Source: Paguma larvata | Lineage: Eukaryota > Chordata > Mammalia > Carnivora > Viverridae | DNA length: 64,000 bases | NCBI GenBank assembly: GCA_030068075.1 | Contig: CM057825.1 | Span: 125,696,739 to 125,760,738 of the forward strand | Direction of reading: 5' to 3' | Part shown: positions 55,901 through 58,929 of the stretch, piece by piece | Layout of the letters: every line of letters begins with the position of its first letter | How positions within the stretch are numbered: position 1 is the stretch's first letter | Notes under the pieces: model-generated | Seen by the model: only the letters and a program-made list of their open reading frames with translations | Told to the model about the DNA's origin: nothing | Database searches by the model: none | Position numbers and translations under genes: made by a program

Positions 55901-56522
55901 GTTTTAGGAAATCTGGGGCCTGGATTCTGGGGACGGTCAGAGTTCCCTATTAACTTGGATCTGGATTCTGGGATTCTGGAATTTGAGTTCTTAAGAACCC
56001 GGGGTCTTCACCTGGGGGATCCTTCCTTCTGAGTGACTGGATAAAAGTTATGAACCACCAGCAACGTCGATCAAAAATATCCCACACACCCCTTGCGCAC
56101 ATCCCTCTAGGCCCGCAACCCCACTCCGTAGCTGACCCCACGATGGGAACCCTCCCACCCCAGCGCGACGGGGAGGGCGTGGGATGGTGGAGAGCCCGCG
56201 GAGACCGGAGTCTTCAAGAAGGCAAGGTCTCCTGGAACGCGGGGCAGGTGGCAACAGCCTGGTGTTTGAGGCGAGGCCACCGCAGCCCAGACAGGTTGAA
56301 CGACTGGCCCAGGGTCACAGAGCGAGCTCCGGTCCCGGCCGCGGGGCGGGCGCTCACCTCGATGAGCGAGTAGTTGATCTCCACGTCCGACTTGACGAAG
56401 CCCCCGCAGCCCACCACGATGTCCTCGGAGCCGCGCGCCGGACCCACGCCACTCAGCAGCAGCACCACAGCGGCGGCCACCACCATCGGCCCCGGGGGCC
56501 CCAAACCCCTGCACACCCGCAT
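532..56522 (-). CDS. NOMO1: NOMO, complete 31-exon coding region (minus strand)
   Basis: NOMO is a type I ER membrane glycoprotein. With NCLN and TMEM147 it forms the BOS part of the multipass translocon that helps insert multi-span membrane proteins; it was first described as a Nodal-signalling modulator. All 31 exons listed below have GT-AG borders and matching phases. They sum to 3669 nt, giving 1222 residues plus TGA, with no internal stop. Visible parts are a signal peptide (about residues 1-31), a long lumenal chain of repeated beta-sandwich (carboxypeptidase-regulatory/Ig-like) domains, sequons at N50, N218, N369 and N618, one membrane segment at about 1159-1175, and a basic cytosolic tail. 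The protein matches human NOMO almost residue for residue as I recall it. Humans have NOMO1, NOMO2 and NOMO3; which number applies here cannot be decided from one locus. Confidence 0.97.
1947..2159 (-). mobile_element. Feline tRNA-Lys SINE inserted in the L1
   Basis: It is a complete antisense copy. A perfect 19 bp target-site duplication, TGAAACTGGACCACTTTCT, lies at 1928-1946 and 2160-2178. Confidence 0.95.
2935..2983. repeat. (CA/CG)n microsatellite inside the L1
   Basis: Alternating CA, CG and CA dinucleotides interrupt the end of the L1 ORF2 remnant. Confidence 0.9.
3553..3645 (-). CDS. NOMO1: NOMO exon 30 (residues 1149-1179, membrane span)
   Basis: It encodes [20 protein letters not shown] then [11 protein letters not shown]. 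The hydrophobic run [15 protein letters not shown] is the single transmembrane helix, at about residues 1159-1175. The acceptor is TCCACAG|AGG and the donor AAG|GTAGGA. A degenerate L1 ends about 145 bp away in intron 30. Confidence 0.95.
4565..4900. mobile_element. hAT-type DNA transposon remnant (tentative)
   Basis: CACTGGTTCTCAAAATGTCA starts it, and a GTCAAAACTATTCTCCTAAC segment follows, as in mammalian hAT-derived MER elements. It lies in NOMO intron 29. The family is not resolved. Confidence 0.45.
6170..6880 (+). mobile_element. Old L1 3' end fragment
   Basis: It contains degraded L1 phrases such as the CTGGTGGGAATGCA and GGAGTATTACGTAGCC-type segments in order. It lies in NOMO intron 29. 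The left border is approximate. Confidence 0.7.
7715..7834 (-). CDS. NOMO1: NOMO exon 29 (residues 1109-1148)
   Basis: It encodes [20 protein letters not shown] then [20 protein letters not shown], the last lumenal beta-sandwich. The acceptor is GCGCAG|AAC and the donor ACG|GTGAGG. Both ends are phase 0. Confidence 0.95.
8390..8577 (+). mobile_element. Feline tRNA-Lys SINE
   Basis: The head GGGGGCGCCTGGGCGGCTCAG, CT-rich region and A-tail are all visible. It lies in NOMO intron 28. No clear target duplication was found. Confidence 0.93.
8880..9090 (+). mobile_element. Old L1 3' end fragment
   Basis: It contains an L1-type segment (AAATAAACTATGGTATCTCC followed by ATGGACGGTTGTGCAGCCAC) in NOMO intron 28. 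A TG/CA-rich run at 9096-9132 follows. Confidence 0.6.
9401..9502 (-). CDS. NOMO1: NOMO exon 28 (residues 1075-1108)
   Basis: It encodes [20 protein letters not shown] then [14 protein letters not shown]. The acceptor is CTGCAG|GTG and the donor CAG|GTAACC. Both ends are phase 0. Confidence 0.95.
11152..11262 (-). CDS. NOMO1: NOMO exon 27 (residues 1038-1074)
   Basis: It encodes [20 protein letters not shown] then [17 protein letters not shown]. The acceptor is TTTCCAG|GTC and the donor TGG|GTAAGG. Both ends are phase 0. Confidence 0.95.
11611..11630. repeat. G-rich homopolymer tract
   Basis: GGGT is followed by 16 G in NOMO intron 26. A G-rich tract at about 12198-12216, a poly-C of 13 at 24913-24925 and a poly-G of 14 at 55766-55779 are similar tracts elsewhere in NOMO introns. 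Confidence 0.95.
12431..12514 (-). CDS. NOMO1: NOMO exon 26 (residues 1010-1037)
   Basis: It encodes [20 protein letters not shown] then LPQHREIA. The acceptor is CTTGCAG|CCG and the donor GCG|GTAAGG. Both ends are phase 0. Confidence 0.95.
12934..13146 (+). mobile_element. Feline tRNA-Lys SINE
   Basis: It is a full-length but diverged copy in NOMO intron 25, with a (TC)n stretch and A-tail. Flanks AAATTTGTT and AAATCTGTT resemble a short target duplication. Confidence 0.92.
14365..14575 (+). mobile_element. MIR SINE remnant
   Basis: It has the MIR order of ACTGAGCACTTACTGAGTC, then CTCACACTCACGCCCGTCCT and a CAAACCCAGGC-type end. It lies in NOMO intron 25. Confidence 0.6.
15136..15340 (-). 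mobile_element. Feline tRNA-Lys SINE
   Basis: It is an antisense copy starting with a T13 run and ending in GCCACCCAGGCGCCT, in NOMO intron 25. Confidence 0.93.
16247..16388 (-). CDS. NOMO1: NOMO exon 25 (residues 962-1009)
   Basis: It encodes [20 protein letters not shown] then [20 protein letters not shown] and KFRLRGLL. The acceptor is ACTCCAG|C and the donor CTG|GTGAGA. Confidence 0.95.
17316..17443 (-). CDS. NOMO1: NOMO exon 24 (residues 920-962)
   Basis: It encodes [20 protein letters not shown] then [20 protein letters not shown] and AY. The phrase SPGQYYFKP is a repeat-end motif. The donor is CTACAG|GTACGC. Confidence 0.95.
17640..17765 (+). mobile_element. MIR SINE remnant
   Basis: AATGAAGAAACTGAGGCTCG, then GAGAGGTCAAGTAAGTC, is the MIR core. 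It lies in NOMO intron 23. Confidence 0.65.
17766..19298. other. NOMO introns 23 and 22, unassigned parts
   Basis: Nothing is recognised outside exon 23. The AT-rich part at 19050-19290 may be an old LINE piece, but I cannot place it. Confidence 0.5.
18314..18427 (-). CDS. NOMO1: NOMO exon 23 (residues 882-919)
   Basis: It encodes [20 protein letters not shown] then [18 protein letters not shown], a complete in-frame exon of a regulatory-like repeat. The acceptor is CCCCCAG|ATA and the donor CTG|GTAAGG. Confidence 0.95.
19299..19501 (+). mobile_element. Feline tRNA-Lys SINE
   Basis: It is a nearly full copy missing part of the middle, in NOMO intron 22. GCATCC repeats on both sides as a short target duplication. 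Confidence 0.92.
19770..20050 (+). mobile_element. Old L1 3' UTR fragment
   Basis: It ends in the classic L1 pattern of TTATACGCTTCAAGTGCAGT followed by CTCAATAAAACC. It stops about 20 bp from NOMO exon 22. Confidence 0.7.
20069..20195 (-). CDS. NOMO1: NOMO exon 22 (residues 839-881)
   Basis: It encodes [20 protein letters not shown] then [20 protein letters not shown] and FE. The acceptor is GCTCAG|C and the donor GAG|GTAACA. Confidence 0.95.
20317..20476 (-). CDS. NOMO1: NOMO exon 21 (residues 786-839)
   Basis: It encodes [20 protein letters not shown] then [20 protein letters not shown] and [12 protein letters not shown]. Intron 21 between exons 21 and 22 is 121 nt. The donor is TATAG|GTAAGT. 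Confidence 0.95.
21151..21367 (+). mobile_element. Feline tRNA-Lys SINE with perfect 19 bp duplication
   Basis: It lies in NOMO intron 20. AATAACCACAGTTACTTTC occurs at 21132-21150 and again at 21368-21386. It sits about 200 bp from exon 20 and opposes the SINE at 22134. Confidence 0.95.
21575..21657 (-). CDS. NOMO1: NOMO exon 20 (residues 758-786)
   Basis: It encodes [20 protein letters not shown] then MEATVSG, with a split codon at each end. The acceptor is TTTTAG|G and the donor GGAG|GTAAGT. Confidence 0.95.
21748..21966 (-). CDS. NOMO1: NOMO exon 19 (residues 685-758, charged linker)
   Basis: This is the longest coding exon. Residues about 702-735 form a very charged, probably helical or disordered linker ([20 protein letters not shown] then [15 protein letters not shown]). 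It is the least conserved stretch relative to human while keeping the same length. It ends in [12 protein letters not shown]. Intron 19 after it is only 90 nt. Confidence 0.95.
22134..22367 (-). mobile_element. Feline tRNA-Lys SINE
   Basis: It is an antisense copy in NOMO intron 18, with a long T-rich start. GAATCGTTTTT flanks both ends as the target duplication. Confidence 0.94.
22385..23290 (-). mobile_element. L2-type LINE fragment
   Basis: It reads as reverse-complement L2, with segments like GGGGACAGCAAGGAGACCGA, TGGGTTTCATTCTGGGCGGG and CTTTAAAAGGACTGTGGCTT in the expected order. It lies in NOMO intron 18. Borders are approximate. Confidence 0.6.
23560..24010 (+). mobile_element. L2-type LINE fragment
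   Basis: It is sense-oriented L2-like sequence ending in the GTGAGACTGCAAGTCCCACG and GAACCCTCAGCACTTG-type 3' end. It is in inverted orientation to the L2 just before it in the same intron. Confidence 0.55.
24679..24774 (-). CDS. NOMO1: NOMO exon 18 (residues 653-685)
   Basis: It encodes [20 protein letters not shown] then [12 protein letters not shown]. The acceptor is TTTATAG|GTC and the donor ATCAA|GTAAGA. Confidence 0.95.
25352..25415 (-). CDS. NOMO1: NOMO exon 17 (residues 632-653, 64 nt)
   Basis: It encodes [20 protein letters not shown], with split codons at both ends. The acceptor is GCTGCAG|GTG and the donor CGACAC|GTAAGC. Human has A for the P in FEQPF. Confidence 0.95.
26240..26850 (+). 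mobile_element. Old L1 3' end fragment, CpG-rich
   Basis: It follows the order of L1 3' sequence (ACGATGAGACGCCACTTTAT, a CTGGCGGGAGCG-type piece, CAGCAACGCCCCTGCCGGTC) in NOMO intron 16. It is unusually CpG-rich for such an old repeat. Confidence 0.7.
27327..27414 (-). CDS. NOMO1: NOMO exon 16 (residues 603-632)
   Basis: It encodes [20 protein letters not shown] and [11 protein letters not shown]618 is in the NLS sequon, at the same position as the human glycosylation site. The acceptor is CCTTAG|GAA and the donor CCCG|GTGAGT. Confidence 0.95.
27585..28135 (-). mobile_element. L2-type LINE fragment
   Basis: It is reverse-complement L2: TATTTATTCAGCACCTGCTA, then CTCAAGGGGCTTACGTTCTA, an AGGCATTCGGCAGAGGGAGC-like piece and TTAAGGAAGGAATGG-like sequence. 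It lies in NOMO intron 15. Confidence 0.65.
28181..28389 (-). mobile_element. Feline tRNA-Lys SINE
   Basis: It is a full antisense copy in NOMO intron 15, inserted in an L2 remnant. An inverted partner lies 364 bp to the right. Confidence 0.93.
28753..28968 (+). mobile_element. Feline tRNA-Lys SINE
   Basis: It is a full copy in NOMO intron 15 with the tail AAAATAATAATAATA. AATAGCAGT flanks both ends. Confidence 0.93.
29336..29472 (-). CDS. NOMO1: NOMO exon 15 (residues 557-602)
   Basis: It encodes [20 protein letters not shown] then [20 protein letters not shown] and SHAITL. Human has M where this has T before HEDW. NKS forms a further sequon at 568-570. The donor is CTG|GTATGC. Confidence 0.95.
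29551..29597. repeat. (CA)n microsatellite
   Basis: It is an almost pure CA run, broken once by GCTC, in NOMO intron 14, 79 bp beyond exon 15. Confidence 0.97.
29695..29935. mobile_element. hAT-type MER element remnant (tentative family)
   Basis: TATAAAGGGCCAGAAAGTAT, GCTGCTATAGAGAATACGTA and GCCATGGTTTGCCAAAACCT follow a common mammalian nonautonomous DNA transposon. It lies in NOMO intron 14. Confidence 0.55.
30040..30185 (+). mobile_element. MIR SINE remnant
   Basis: CAGAGGAAACTGAGTCTCCT and surrounding sequence fit the MIR core. It lies in NOMO intron 14. Confidence 0.5.
30490..30621 (-). CDS. NOMO1: NOMO exon 14 (residues 513-557)
   Basis: It encodes [20 protein letters not shown] then [20 protein letters not shown] and GKYK. 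The acceptor is TCCACAG|ACACC and the donor AAAA|GTAAGA. Confidence 0.95.
30988..31195 (+). mobile_element. Feline tRNA-Lys SINE
   Basis: It lies in NOMO intron 13. GGAAGAAAGAT flanks both ends as the target duplication, indicating a fairly recent insertion. Confidence 0.94.
31285..31510 (+). mobile_element. MIR SINE, well preserved
   Basis: CTGTGAGGCAGGTATGGTTA, GAAGCACAGAGAGGTTAAAT and TCACACAGCGAGGGTTCAAG follow MIR order closely. It lies in NOMO intron 13. Confidence 0.8.
31533..31752 (+). mobile_element. Feline tRNA-Lys SINE
   Basis: It is a full copy in NOMO intron 13 with an A18 tail. Flanks AAAACCCACTGA and AAAACCCTCTGA differ by one base. It sits between two MIR pieces. Confidence 0.94.
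31766..31870 (+). mobile_element. MIR SINE remnant
   Basis: CATTCTACAGAAGAAAAACTGAGG-type core and GCTGGTAAGTGACAGAAC lie just after the feline SINE in intron 13. Confidence 0.6.
32049..32190 (-). CDS. NOMO1: NOMO exon 13 (residues 466-513)
   Basis: It encodes [20 protein letters not shown] then [20 protein letters not shown] and SGKVSCL. The acceptor is CCGCAG|GTG and the donor TTGG|GTAAGC. Confidence 0.95.
32191..35053. other. NOMO introns 12 and 11, unassigned parts
   Basis: GC-rich sequence surrounds exon 12. No repeat or gene is recognised. The open frames are on overlapping strands and look spurious. Confidence 0.6.
33566..33740 (-). CDS. NOMO1: NOMO exon 12 (residues 407-465)
   Basis: It encodes [20 protein letters not shown] and on to [12 protein letters not shown]. 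The phrase [13 protein letters not shown] is a repeat-end motif. The acceptor is TTGCAG|G and the donor CAG|GTATGG. Confidence 0.95.
35065..35277 (-). mobile_element. Older, diverged carnivore tRNA-Lys SINE
   Basis: It is an antisense, clearly diverged copy in NOMO intron 11. GAGCTATTCTT at 35054-35064 and 35278-35288 is the target duplication. Confidence 0.88.
35289..35830. other. AT-rich block in NOMO intron 11
   Basis: It is distinctly AT-rich compared with its surroundings, with no SINE, simple repeat or known LINE phrase that I recognise. It is either a very old repeat or unique sequence. Confidence 0.5.
35900..36545 (+). mobile_element. L2-type LINE fragment
   Basis: It is sense L2 ending CACAGTGCCTCACCCCGAGT and TAGTTGCTCAAAAA, matching the L2 3' end pattern. 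It lies in NOMO intron 11. Confidence 0.6.
36600..37440 (+). mobile_element. L2-like LINE fragments
   Basis: CT-rich sequence follows L2 order (CTGTCCCTGATCTCCCTGTA, then TCTTCACACCGCAG). Similarity is weaker than in the neighbouring L2, and the borders are uncertain. Confidence 0.4.
37769..38031 (-). mobile_element. Diverged tRNA-Lys SINE with expanded (GA)n
   Basis: It is an antisense copy in NOMO intron 11. Its GA-rich part has expanded to a microsatellite covering about 37793-37926. The head region (GTCGTGACCCGAGCC...) is still visible. Confidence 0.85.
37857..37926. repeat. (GA)n microsatellite
   Basis: It is an almost pure GA run with a few GGGA interruptions, grown from the CT-rich section of the host SINE. 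Confidence 0.95.
38192..38342 (-). CDS. NOMO1: NOMO exon 11 (residues 357-407)
   Basis: It encodes [20 protein letters not shown] then [20 protein letters not shown] and [11 protein letters not shown]. The sequon NIT is at 369-371. Intron 10 between exons 10 and 11 is only 194 nt. The donor is CCGG|GTGAGT. Confidence 0.95.
38537..38642 (-). CDS. NOMO1: NOMO exon 10 (residues 322-357)
   Basis: It encodes [20 protein letters not shown] and [15 protein letters not shown], a regulatory-like repeat. The acceptor is CTTCCAG|CCC. The donor AAAG|GTCGGC is weak, with C, G, G and C at +3 to +6 where RAGT is usual. Confidence 0.94.
38930..39690 (+). mobile_element. L2-type LINE fragment
   Basis: It is sense L2-like sequence ending with GAGAACGCAAGCTCCATGAA and CTTGCGTGAATAAACG. 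It lies in NOMO intron 9. Confidence 0.55.
40430..40900 (+). mobile_element. L2-type LINE fragment
   Basis: It has clear L2 landmarks: GGCCTCAGGACCTTTGCACC, GTTGCTCAAACACCACCCTC, and TTGCTTTATTCTTCTGCGCA followed by ACACTTATCACC. It lies in NOMO intron 9. Confidence 0.7.
41225..41314 (-). CDS. NOMO1: NOMO exon 9 (residues 292-321)
   Basis: It encodes [20 protein letters not shown] and [10 protein letters not shown], with phase 0 at both ends. The acceptor is GTTCTAG|GCC and the donor GAG|GTAAGA. It differs from human at a few positions, for example A for I at the first residue. Confidence 0.94.
41644..41781 (-). CDS. NOMO1: NOMO exon 8 (residues 246-291)
   Basis: It encodes [20 protein letters not shown] and on to [10 protein letters not shown], with phase 0 at both ends. 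The acceptor is GGCCTAG|GAC and the donor GTG|GTGAGT. Confidence 0.95.
42186..42419 (+). mobile_element. Feline tRNA-Lys SINE
   Basis: It is a full copy in NOMO intron 7 with an A17 tail. It points the same way as the SINE at 42818, on the other side of exon 7. Confidence 0.94.
42579..42731 (-). CDS. NOMO1: NOMO exon 7 (residues 195-245)
   Basis: It encodes [20 protein letters not shown], then [20 protein letters not shown] and [11 protein letters not shown]218 sits in the NVS sequon, at the same position as the human glycosylation site. At 153 nt it is an in-frame (phase 0-0) exon. Direct feline SINEs flank it on both sides. Confidence 0.95.
42818..43030 (+). mobile_element. Feline tRNA-Lys SINE
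   Basis: It is a diverged copy in NOMO intron 6, beginning GGGGCGCCCGCATGGCTCCG, with an AATAAATAAATAAAC tail. Confidence 0.92.
43200..43640. mobile_element. Old L1 (L1M-type) 3' UTR fragment
   Basis: The stretch around 43330-43440 (ACAGTTTACATGGAGAAAAG, then GTGACCAGCACCCAC) resembles L1M-type 3' UTRs. A related piece at 44200-44420 (CTAATGGACATTAGGTTGCT) probably belongs to the same element, split by SINEs. Confidence 0.55.
43776..43987 (+). mobile_element. Feline tRNA-Lys SINE
   Basis: It is a full copy in NOMO intron 6. AATGAGACAG flanks both ends as the target duplication. Confidence 0.94.
44097..44199 (-). mobile_element. Truncated feline SINE (tRNA-like head only)
   Basis: About 100 bp of the antisense head is present, from CAGAGCCCGACACAGGGCTC to GCCCAGGCGCCCC. 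The CT-rich and A-tail parts are missing. Confidence 0.9.
44200..44425. mobile_element. Old L1 (L1M-type) fragment, second part
   Basis: It contains the common pattern of a TGGACATTAGGTTGCTTACA segment and AATAAACATTCTTTTACATT. It lies in NOMO intron 6. Confidence 0.55.
44758..44830 (-). CDS. NOMO1: NOMO exon 6 (residues 170-194)
   Basis: It encodes [20 protein letters not shown] then ALKE. The phrase VLPGDYEI is the typical turn-and-strand end of a regulatory-like domain and recurs in other forms along the protein. The donor is GAG|GTGAGT. Confidence 0.95.
45374..45615 (+). mobile_element. Feline tRNA-Lys SINE
   Basis: It is a full copy in NOMO intron 5. Flanks AAGATCATTGTTTTAG and AAGATCATGGTTTTAG (45358-45373, 45616-45631) differ by one base. 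Confidence 0.95.
46075..46500 (+). mobile_element. Two adjacent MIR-type remnants
   Basis: The first (about 46075-46285) has TAAATGAGGCAACTAAGGCC and AAGTAACTTGCCTGGGATGA. The second (about 46310-46500) has CTACTACGTGCTAGGCACTG and ends beside NOMO exon 5. Confidence 0.65.
46572..46678 (-). CDS. NOMO1: NOMO exon 5 (residues 135-170)
   Basis: It encodes [20 protein letters not shown] followed by [16 protein letters not shown], part of a carboxypeptidase-regulatory-like beta-sandwich repeat. The acceptor is TTGGCAG|GTT and the donor GGAAA|GTGAGT. Confidence 0.95.
47605..47705 (-). CDS. NOMO1: NOMO exon 4 (residues 101-134)
   Basis: It encodes [20 protein letters not shown] and on to FSVNGK. 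The acceptor is TTCTCAG|AG. The donor is AAG|GTTTGG, a weak 5' splice site lacking the usual A/G at +3 and A at +4. Confidence 0.95.
48055..48225 (+). mobile_element. MIR SINE remnant
   Basis: CAGACACGATGCTAAGTGCG and CAAGGTCACCGAGCTTGTGA fit MIR. It lies in NOMO intron 3. Confidence 0.6.
48509..48710 (+). mobile_element. Feline tRNA-Lys SINE
   Basis: It is a full copy in NOMO intron 3. Imperfect flanks AAAAGCTTAGGAAGA and AAAAGGTTAGGAGA suggest an older insertion. Confidence 0.93.
48815..49290 (+). mobile_element. Old L1 3' end fragment
   Basis: It contains L1 phrases such as AATGCAAATCAAAGCCACCA and GAGCACTACACTTAGCGGCC in NOMO intron 3. Confidence 0.7.
49840..49864. repeat. Poly-G tract of 25
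   Basis: It is an uninterrupted run of G on the plus strand, so poly-C in the NOMO transcript, in intron 3. The length is prone to sequencing error. Confidence 0.95.
49931..50105 (-). mobile_element. Truncated feline SINE
   Basis: It is an antisense copy in NOMO intron 3, ending at GAAGTCGGACACT and missing the last part of the head. Confidence 0.88.
50182..50408 (+). mobile_element. Feline tRNA-Lys SINE next to exon 3
   Basis: It is a full copy in NOMO intron 3, 151 bp from exon 3. Flanks AAGTAACAA and AAGTAGCAA resemble a target duplication. Confidence 0.93.
50560..50605 (-). CDS. NOMO1: NOMO exon 3 (residues 86-101, 46 nt)
   Basis: This very short exon encodes [15 protein letters not shown] plus one base of the next codon. 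The acceptor is CTCTTAG|GGA and the donor TTTTG|GTAAGT. It is not a multiple of three, so skipping would shift the frame. Feline SINEs of opposite orientation lie on either side. Confidence 0.95.
50990..51210 (-). mobile_element. Feline tRNA-Lys SINE with 13 bp duplication
   Basis: It is an antisense full copy in NOMO intron 2. AAAGTCATTTCTT at 50977-50989 and 51212-51224 is a perfect duplication, indicating a young insertion. Confidence 0.95.
51749..51969 (-). mobile_element. Feline tRNA-Lys SINE
   Basis: It is an antisense copy in NOMO intron 2. TCTTTATAATTATAA and CCTTTATAATTACAA flank it. Confidence 0.93.
52091..52297 (-). mobile_element. Feline tRNA-Lys SINE
   Basis: It is an antisense full copy in NOMO intron 2. 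Flanks TTCATGTACTTTT and CTCATATACTTCT are an imperfect target duplication. Confidence 0.93.
52410..52610. mobile_element. hAT-type MER element remnant (tentative family)
   Basis: GGGTTTCCCAGCGCTGGCAC starts it and GAGAGCCACTGGCTT ends it, resembling a hAT nonautonomous element with terminal inverted ends. It lies in NOMO intron 2, just left of the minisatellite. Confidence 0.5.
52699..53703. repeat. Minisatellite, 17 tandem copies of a 59-60 bp unit
   Basis: Copies begin at 52699, 52758, 52818, 52877, 52936, 52996 and 53055, then every 59 bp to 53645, and the array ends at 53703. The unit starts GGGCTAAGTAAGG and ends TTCCCACCATA. Copies 2 and 5 are 60 bp (GCTCTGGC for GCCTGGC). Copies 1 and 9 have CACTGCTTCC for CACTACTTCC, and copy 17 has GTCTGGC. 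All others look identical. Each unit has a GCTAGCGCGG core with two CpGs. The period is not a multiple of three and no open frame runs through. It lies in NOMO intron 2, ending 24 nt from the exon 2 donor. Confidence 0.98.
53728..53817 (-). CDS. NOMO1: NOMO exon 2 (residues 56-85)
   Basis: It encodes [20 protein letters not shown] and on to PLYDK, identical in style to human NOMO. The acceptor is TTTCTAG|ATC and the donor AAG|GTAAGAG. The donor lies only 24 nt from a 1 kb minisatellite in intron 2. Confidence 0.95.
54400..54560 (+). mobile_element. MIR SINE remnant
   Basis: GTGGGACCTTGGGCAACTCG followed by TTTAACCTC is the MIR core. It lies in NOMO intron 1. Confidence 0.6.
55457..55668 (+). 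mobile_element. Feline tRNA-Lys SINE with perfect 16 bp duplication
   Basis: It lies in NOMO intron 1. AAAATACCTATTCCCA at 55441-55456 and 55669-55684 is an exact target duplication. Confidence 0.95.
56358..56522 (-). CDS. NOMO1: NOMO exon 1 (residues 1-55, signal peptide)
   Basis: The ATG at 56520-56522 has G at -3. A hydrophobic core ([14 protein letters not shown]) ending near residue 31 is the signal peptide, and mature sequence starts around [10 protein letters not shown]. The sequon NYS lies at residues 50-52. The donor is GAG|GTGAGC. The stretch from SEDIVV onward is nearly invariant in NOMO, while the leader differs from human, as expected for a signal peptide. Confidence 0.95.
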
Positions 56523-56642
56523 GGCCGGGCCTCTGCCGCCCGACCCTCCGCAGGCCTCCCGGTCCCGCCCCTAGCTCAGCGCGCTGCCCGCTGCTTCCTC
56601 CTCTGCCCGCCGCTGACAGCCCAGGCCCCGCCCCGCCGCTGG

Positions 56643-56654
56643 TGCGCGTGCGCG
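56643..56654 (-). promoter_or_regulatory. NRF1-type site in NOMO promoter
   Basis: The minus strand reads CGCGCACGCGCA, a full match to the NRF1 consensus YGCGCAYGCGCR. It lies about 120 bp upstream of the NOMO ATG. Function is inferred. Confidence 0.5.
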
Positions 56655-56800
56655 CTCGGGCCCCACGCCCACTCGCCAGACAAGCTAACTACAGCGCATG
56701 CCCAGCAACAAAACCAGATCATTAGTGCCCTCTGGACGCCTGGAGGACTCCGCGCACGGTCTGGCAGGTGCACTCGCAAGGTGCCTGATTACGGGAACAA

Positions 56801-58769
56801 ACTCCAAGGTTGAATTATACTTTGGAATCCAATATCGCTGAAACTGGAAACGACAAGAGACTGTTGATTTAAGTATCCAACTACTCCCCCGAATGTTTTT
56901 GGCACATGTATTTCACAGGTGATACATAATCTCGAAAACCCCCTTAGGAATATGAGTCAGTGCATTTTTCCACGATAAATAATCAGTACTTTTTAAAAAG
57001 CAATACATAGGCCATTTAAGATCAGCATAATGTTAAAAAAAAAAAGGTATGTGAAATTTATTTTACTCCCAGCTCTAATAACATTTGTGTAGAAACAAAC
57101 TTGAGGGTTTTCCTCCCATAAGCAAGGGATGACAGCAAGCAGTTAATTTACTTTGAATTGTCTGTGATTTGAAGCATGATTTATCAGAAAACAAGTTCAA
57201 ATCTCAGCATGCTGTGTTTTGTCCCAAGATTGTATATATACTATGACAAAAACTGAACTTAACTGCAAGTCACCACATCAAAAGAGACAAAAATTGCTTT
57301 TCTGATCTGATATTAGAATTCTTCCATTTTGCGCTAAAAAAGAATCAAGTGCTTTATTTTGATAGTTTTAATATTTTGTTTCTAAATGACCAGATAAGAG
57401 AGAAAATTTCCCACTAGAATTTACCATTGTGACTAAGACTTAAGCAATATACAACTATGAATCTTAGTGAGTTCAAACCACGCAATGGTCAAAACCTTCG
57501 TGGTTCCTACAATGGAAAGATACATTCCCCAAGGATATCAATCATGAGCACATCTGATTTCATTTTCTCACTCTGCGTTCTCCCTCGAAATACAGGAATT
57601 CTCAACGAGTTGGTTATAGAGAGAAACTACTTAAATAATTATTTCATTTATTGGGTCATTTATAACTACAATTGAAACAGATGCCCTTTCTTCTCTCTAG
57701 CATGAATCCCTGTTTGTCTTAGCAAATCCCCACCGATTAGCAAAGTCACCAATCAGGAAATGCTAGCCCGTGGAACCTTCTCGCCTTACAGAATGGGAAA
57801 CTGAGGCTGAGAGAGGGAAGGGGACTTGTTTAGGGCTCTGTATTCAGCCCTGTGCTGTTCAGAGGACTGAGTTCCGTTCTTGGCTCACCCACCCGGTTTC
57901 CTCTGTGTTCTTCCTCACTTTCTGACCATTCCCCCACAAATTCCCACCATTCCCCACAAACTCATCTTCACAGATACAATAAAATAAACACTAGAGCGGT
58001 GGCAATGCCTGTCCGAGGTGAGGTCACAGGAAGAGAGGCCTCCCCCTAATTTCCATCAGCCTCCACCAAGATCACCTCAAATAAGCAGACATCATTTATG
58101 AATGTGAACAGCAGGGCTGCCACACTCAGCTTCAAAACGGAGTTTGTTCTCTGTGTCCCTGCCCTTCCAGAAGATCCAGGCCAGAGGACAGACAGCTGAA
58201 GGCATACCGACCCGGGCCGCGGGCCAGGGCTGGGAAACCCCAAAACAAAGGGGAGCCCACACAGTGGAGGAGGGGCTCAAGAGCTGCAGAGAAGCGACAG
58301 GGCAGTGTGGAGAGGGCAGAGTTTGCCTTCTCTCCCCAAACCGAGCACCTGGGTTCGTCTGTCTGCAAAAGCTGTCTTTTCATTTCTACCTTGAAAAAAA
58401 TACACGCTCGTGGCAGAAAGAAAGAACACGGAAAAAAGAAAAGAAAAACGAGGATTCCCATGATCACTGCTGGACTGCACGTCTGTTTTTCAAACCTATG
58501 CATATGTGTTGCATAGAGAGATTTCCCAAAAAGGGCTACTGGCTGGGAACACACCTTGCTTTTAAGACCCAGGAGAGGAAGGCAAAGATTTAACTTCCTT
58601 CCCCCCATTCCACAACCTAAGCATATACTTTTTTTTTTTTTTTGCAGAAAAATTATAGCTATTTCGTATTATAATCTTGTTTCCATTTAGCGTTTAGCAA
58701 CTATCTTTCCATATTATATTGCTGAAATGACACTGAACCACTGCTTAGTAACCTACGGATGAAATAACA
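56801..58769. other. NOMO-ABCC6 intergenic region
   Basis: It is AT-rich from about 56810 to 57700, then mixed. A possible MIR core lies at 57785-57830 and a T run at 58629-58643. There is no gene, no feline SINE and no obvious enhancer signature. Confidence 0.6.
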
Positions 58770-58895
58770 TTACTAATACTAATAATCGCTAACTTATTGA
58801 GCATTCACTGTGTCCCTGGCTCTGTGCTAAACTCTTTATGCCTAATCTTACTATCTTCCCACCACCCTACAGGCAGACAGTGTCCATCCCACCTG
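58770..58895 (+). mobile_element. MIR SINE remnant upstream of ABCC6
   Basis: TTGAGCATTCACTGTGTCCC and CTGTGCTAAACTCTTTATGC fit the MIR 3' part. It lies about 300 bp before the ABCC6 ATG. Confidence 0.6.
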
Positions 58896-58929
58896 TTGCG
58901 GGACCGCAGGTAAGCTTTAGCGGGATGCC

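Larger units (their letters stand above)
53818..56357. other. NOMO intron 1
   Basis: It contains one MIR and one young SINE, both listed, plus G-rich sequence near 55395-55430 and 55766. The rest is unassigned. Confidence 0.6.
56340..56800 (-). promoter_or_regulatory. NOMO1: CpG-rich NOMO promoter and first-exon region
   Basis: GC- and CpG-rich sequence spans exon 1 and its upstream side. There are GC boxes (CCCCGCCCCGCC near 56626-56637) and no TATA box. This is a typical CpG-island, housekeeping-type promoter. The transcription start cannot be read from sequence alone but should lie just above 56522. Confidence 0.7.
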
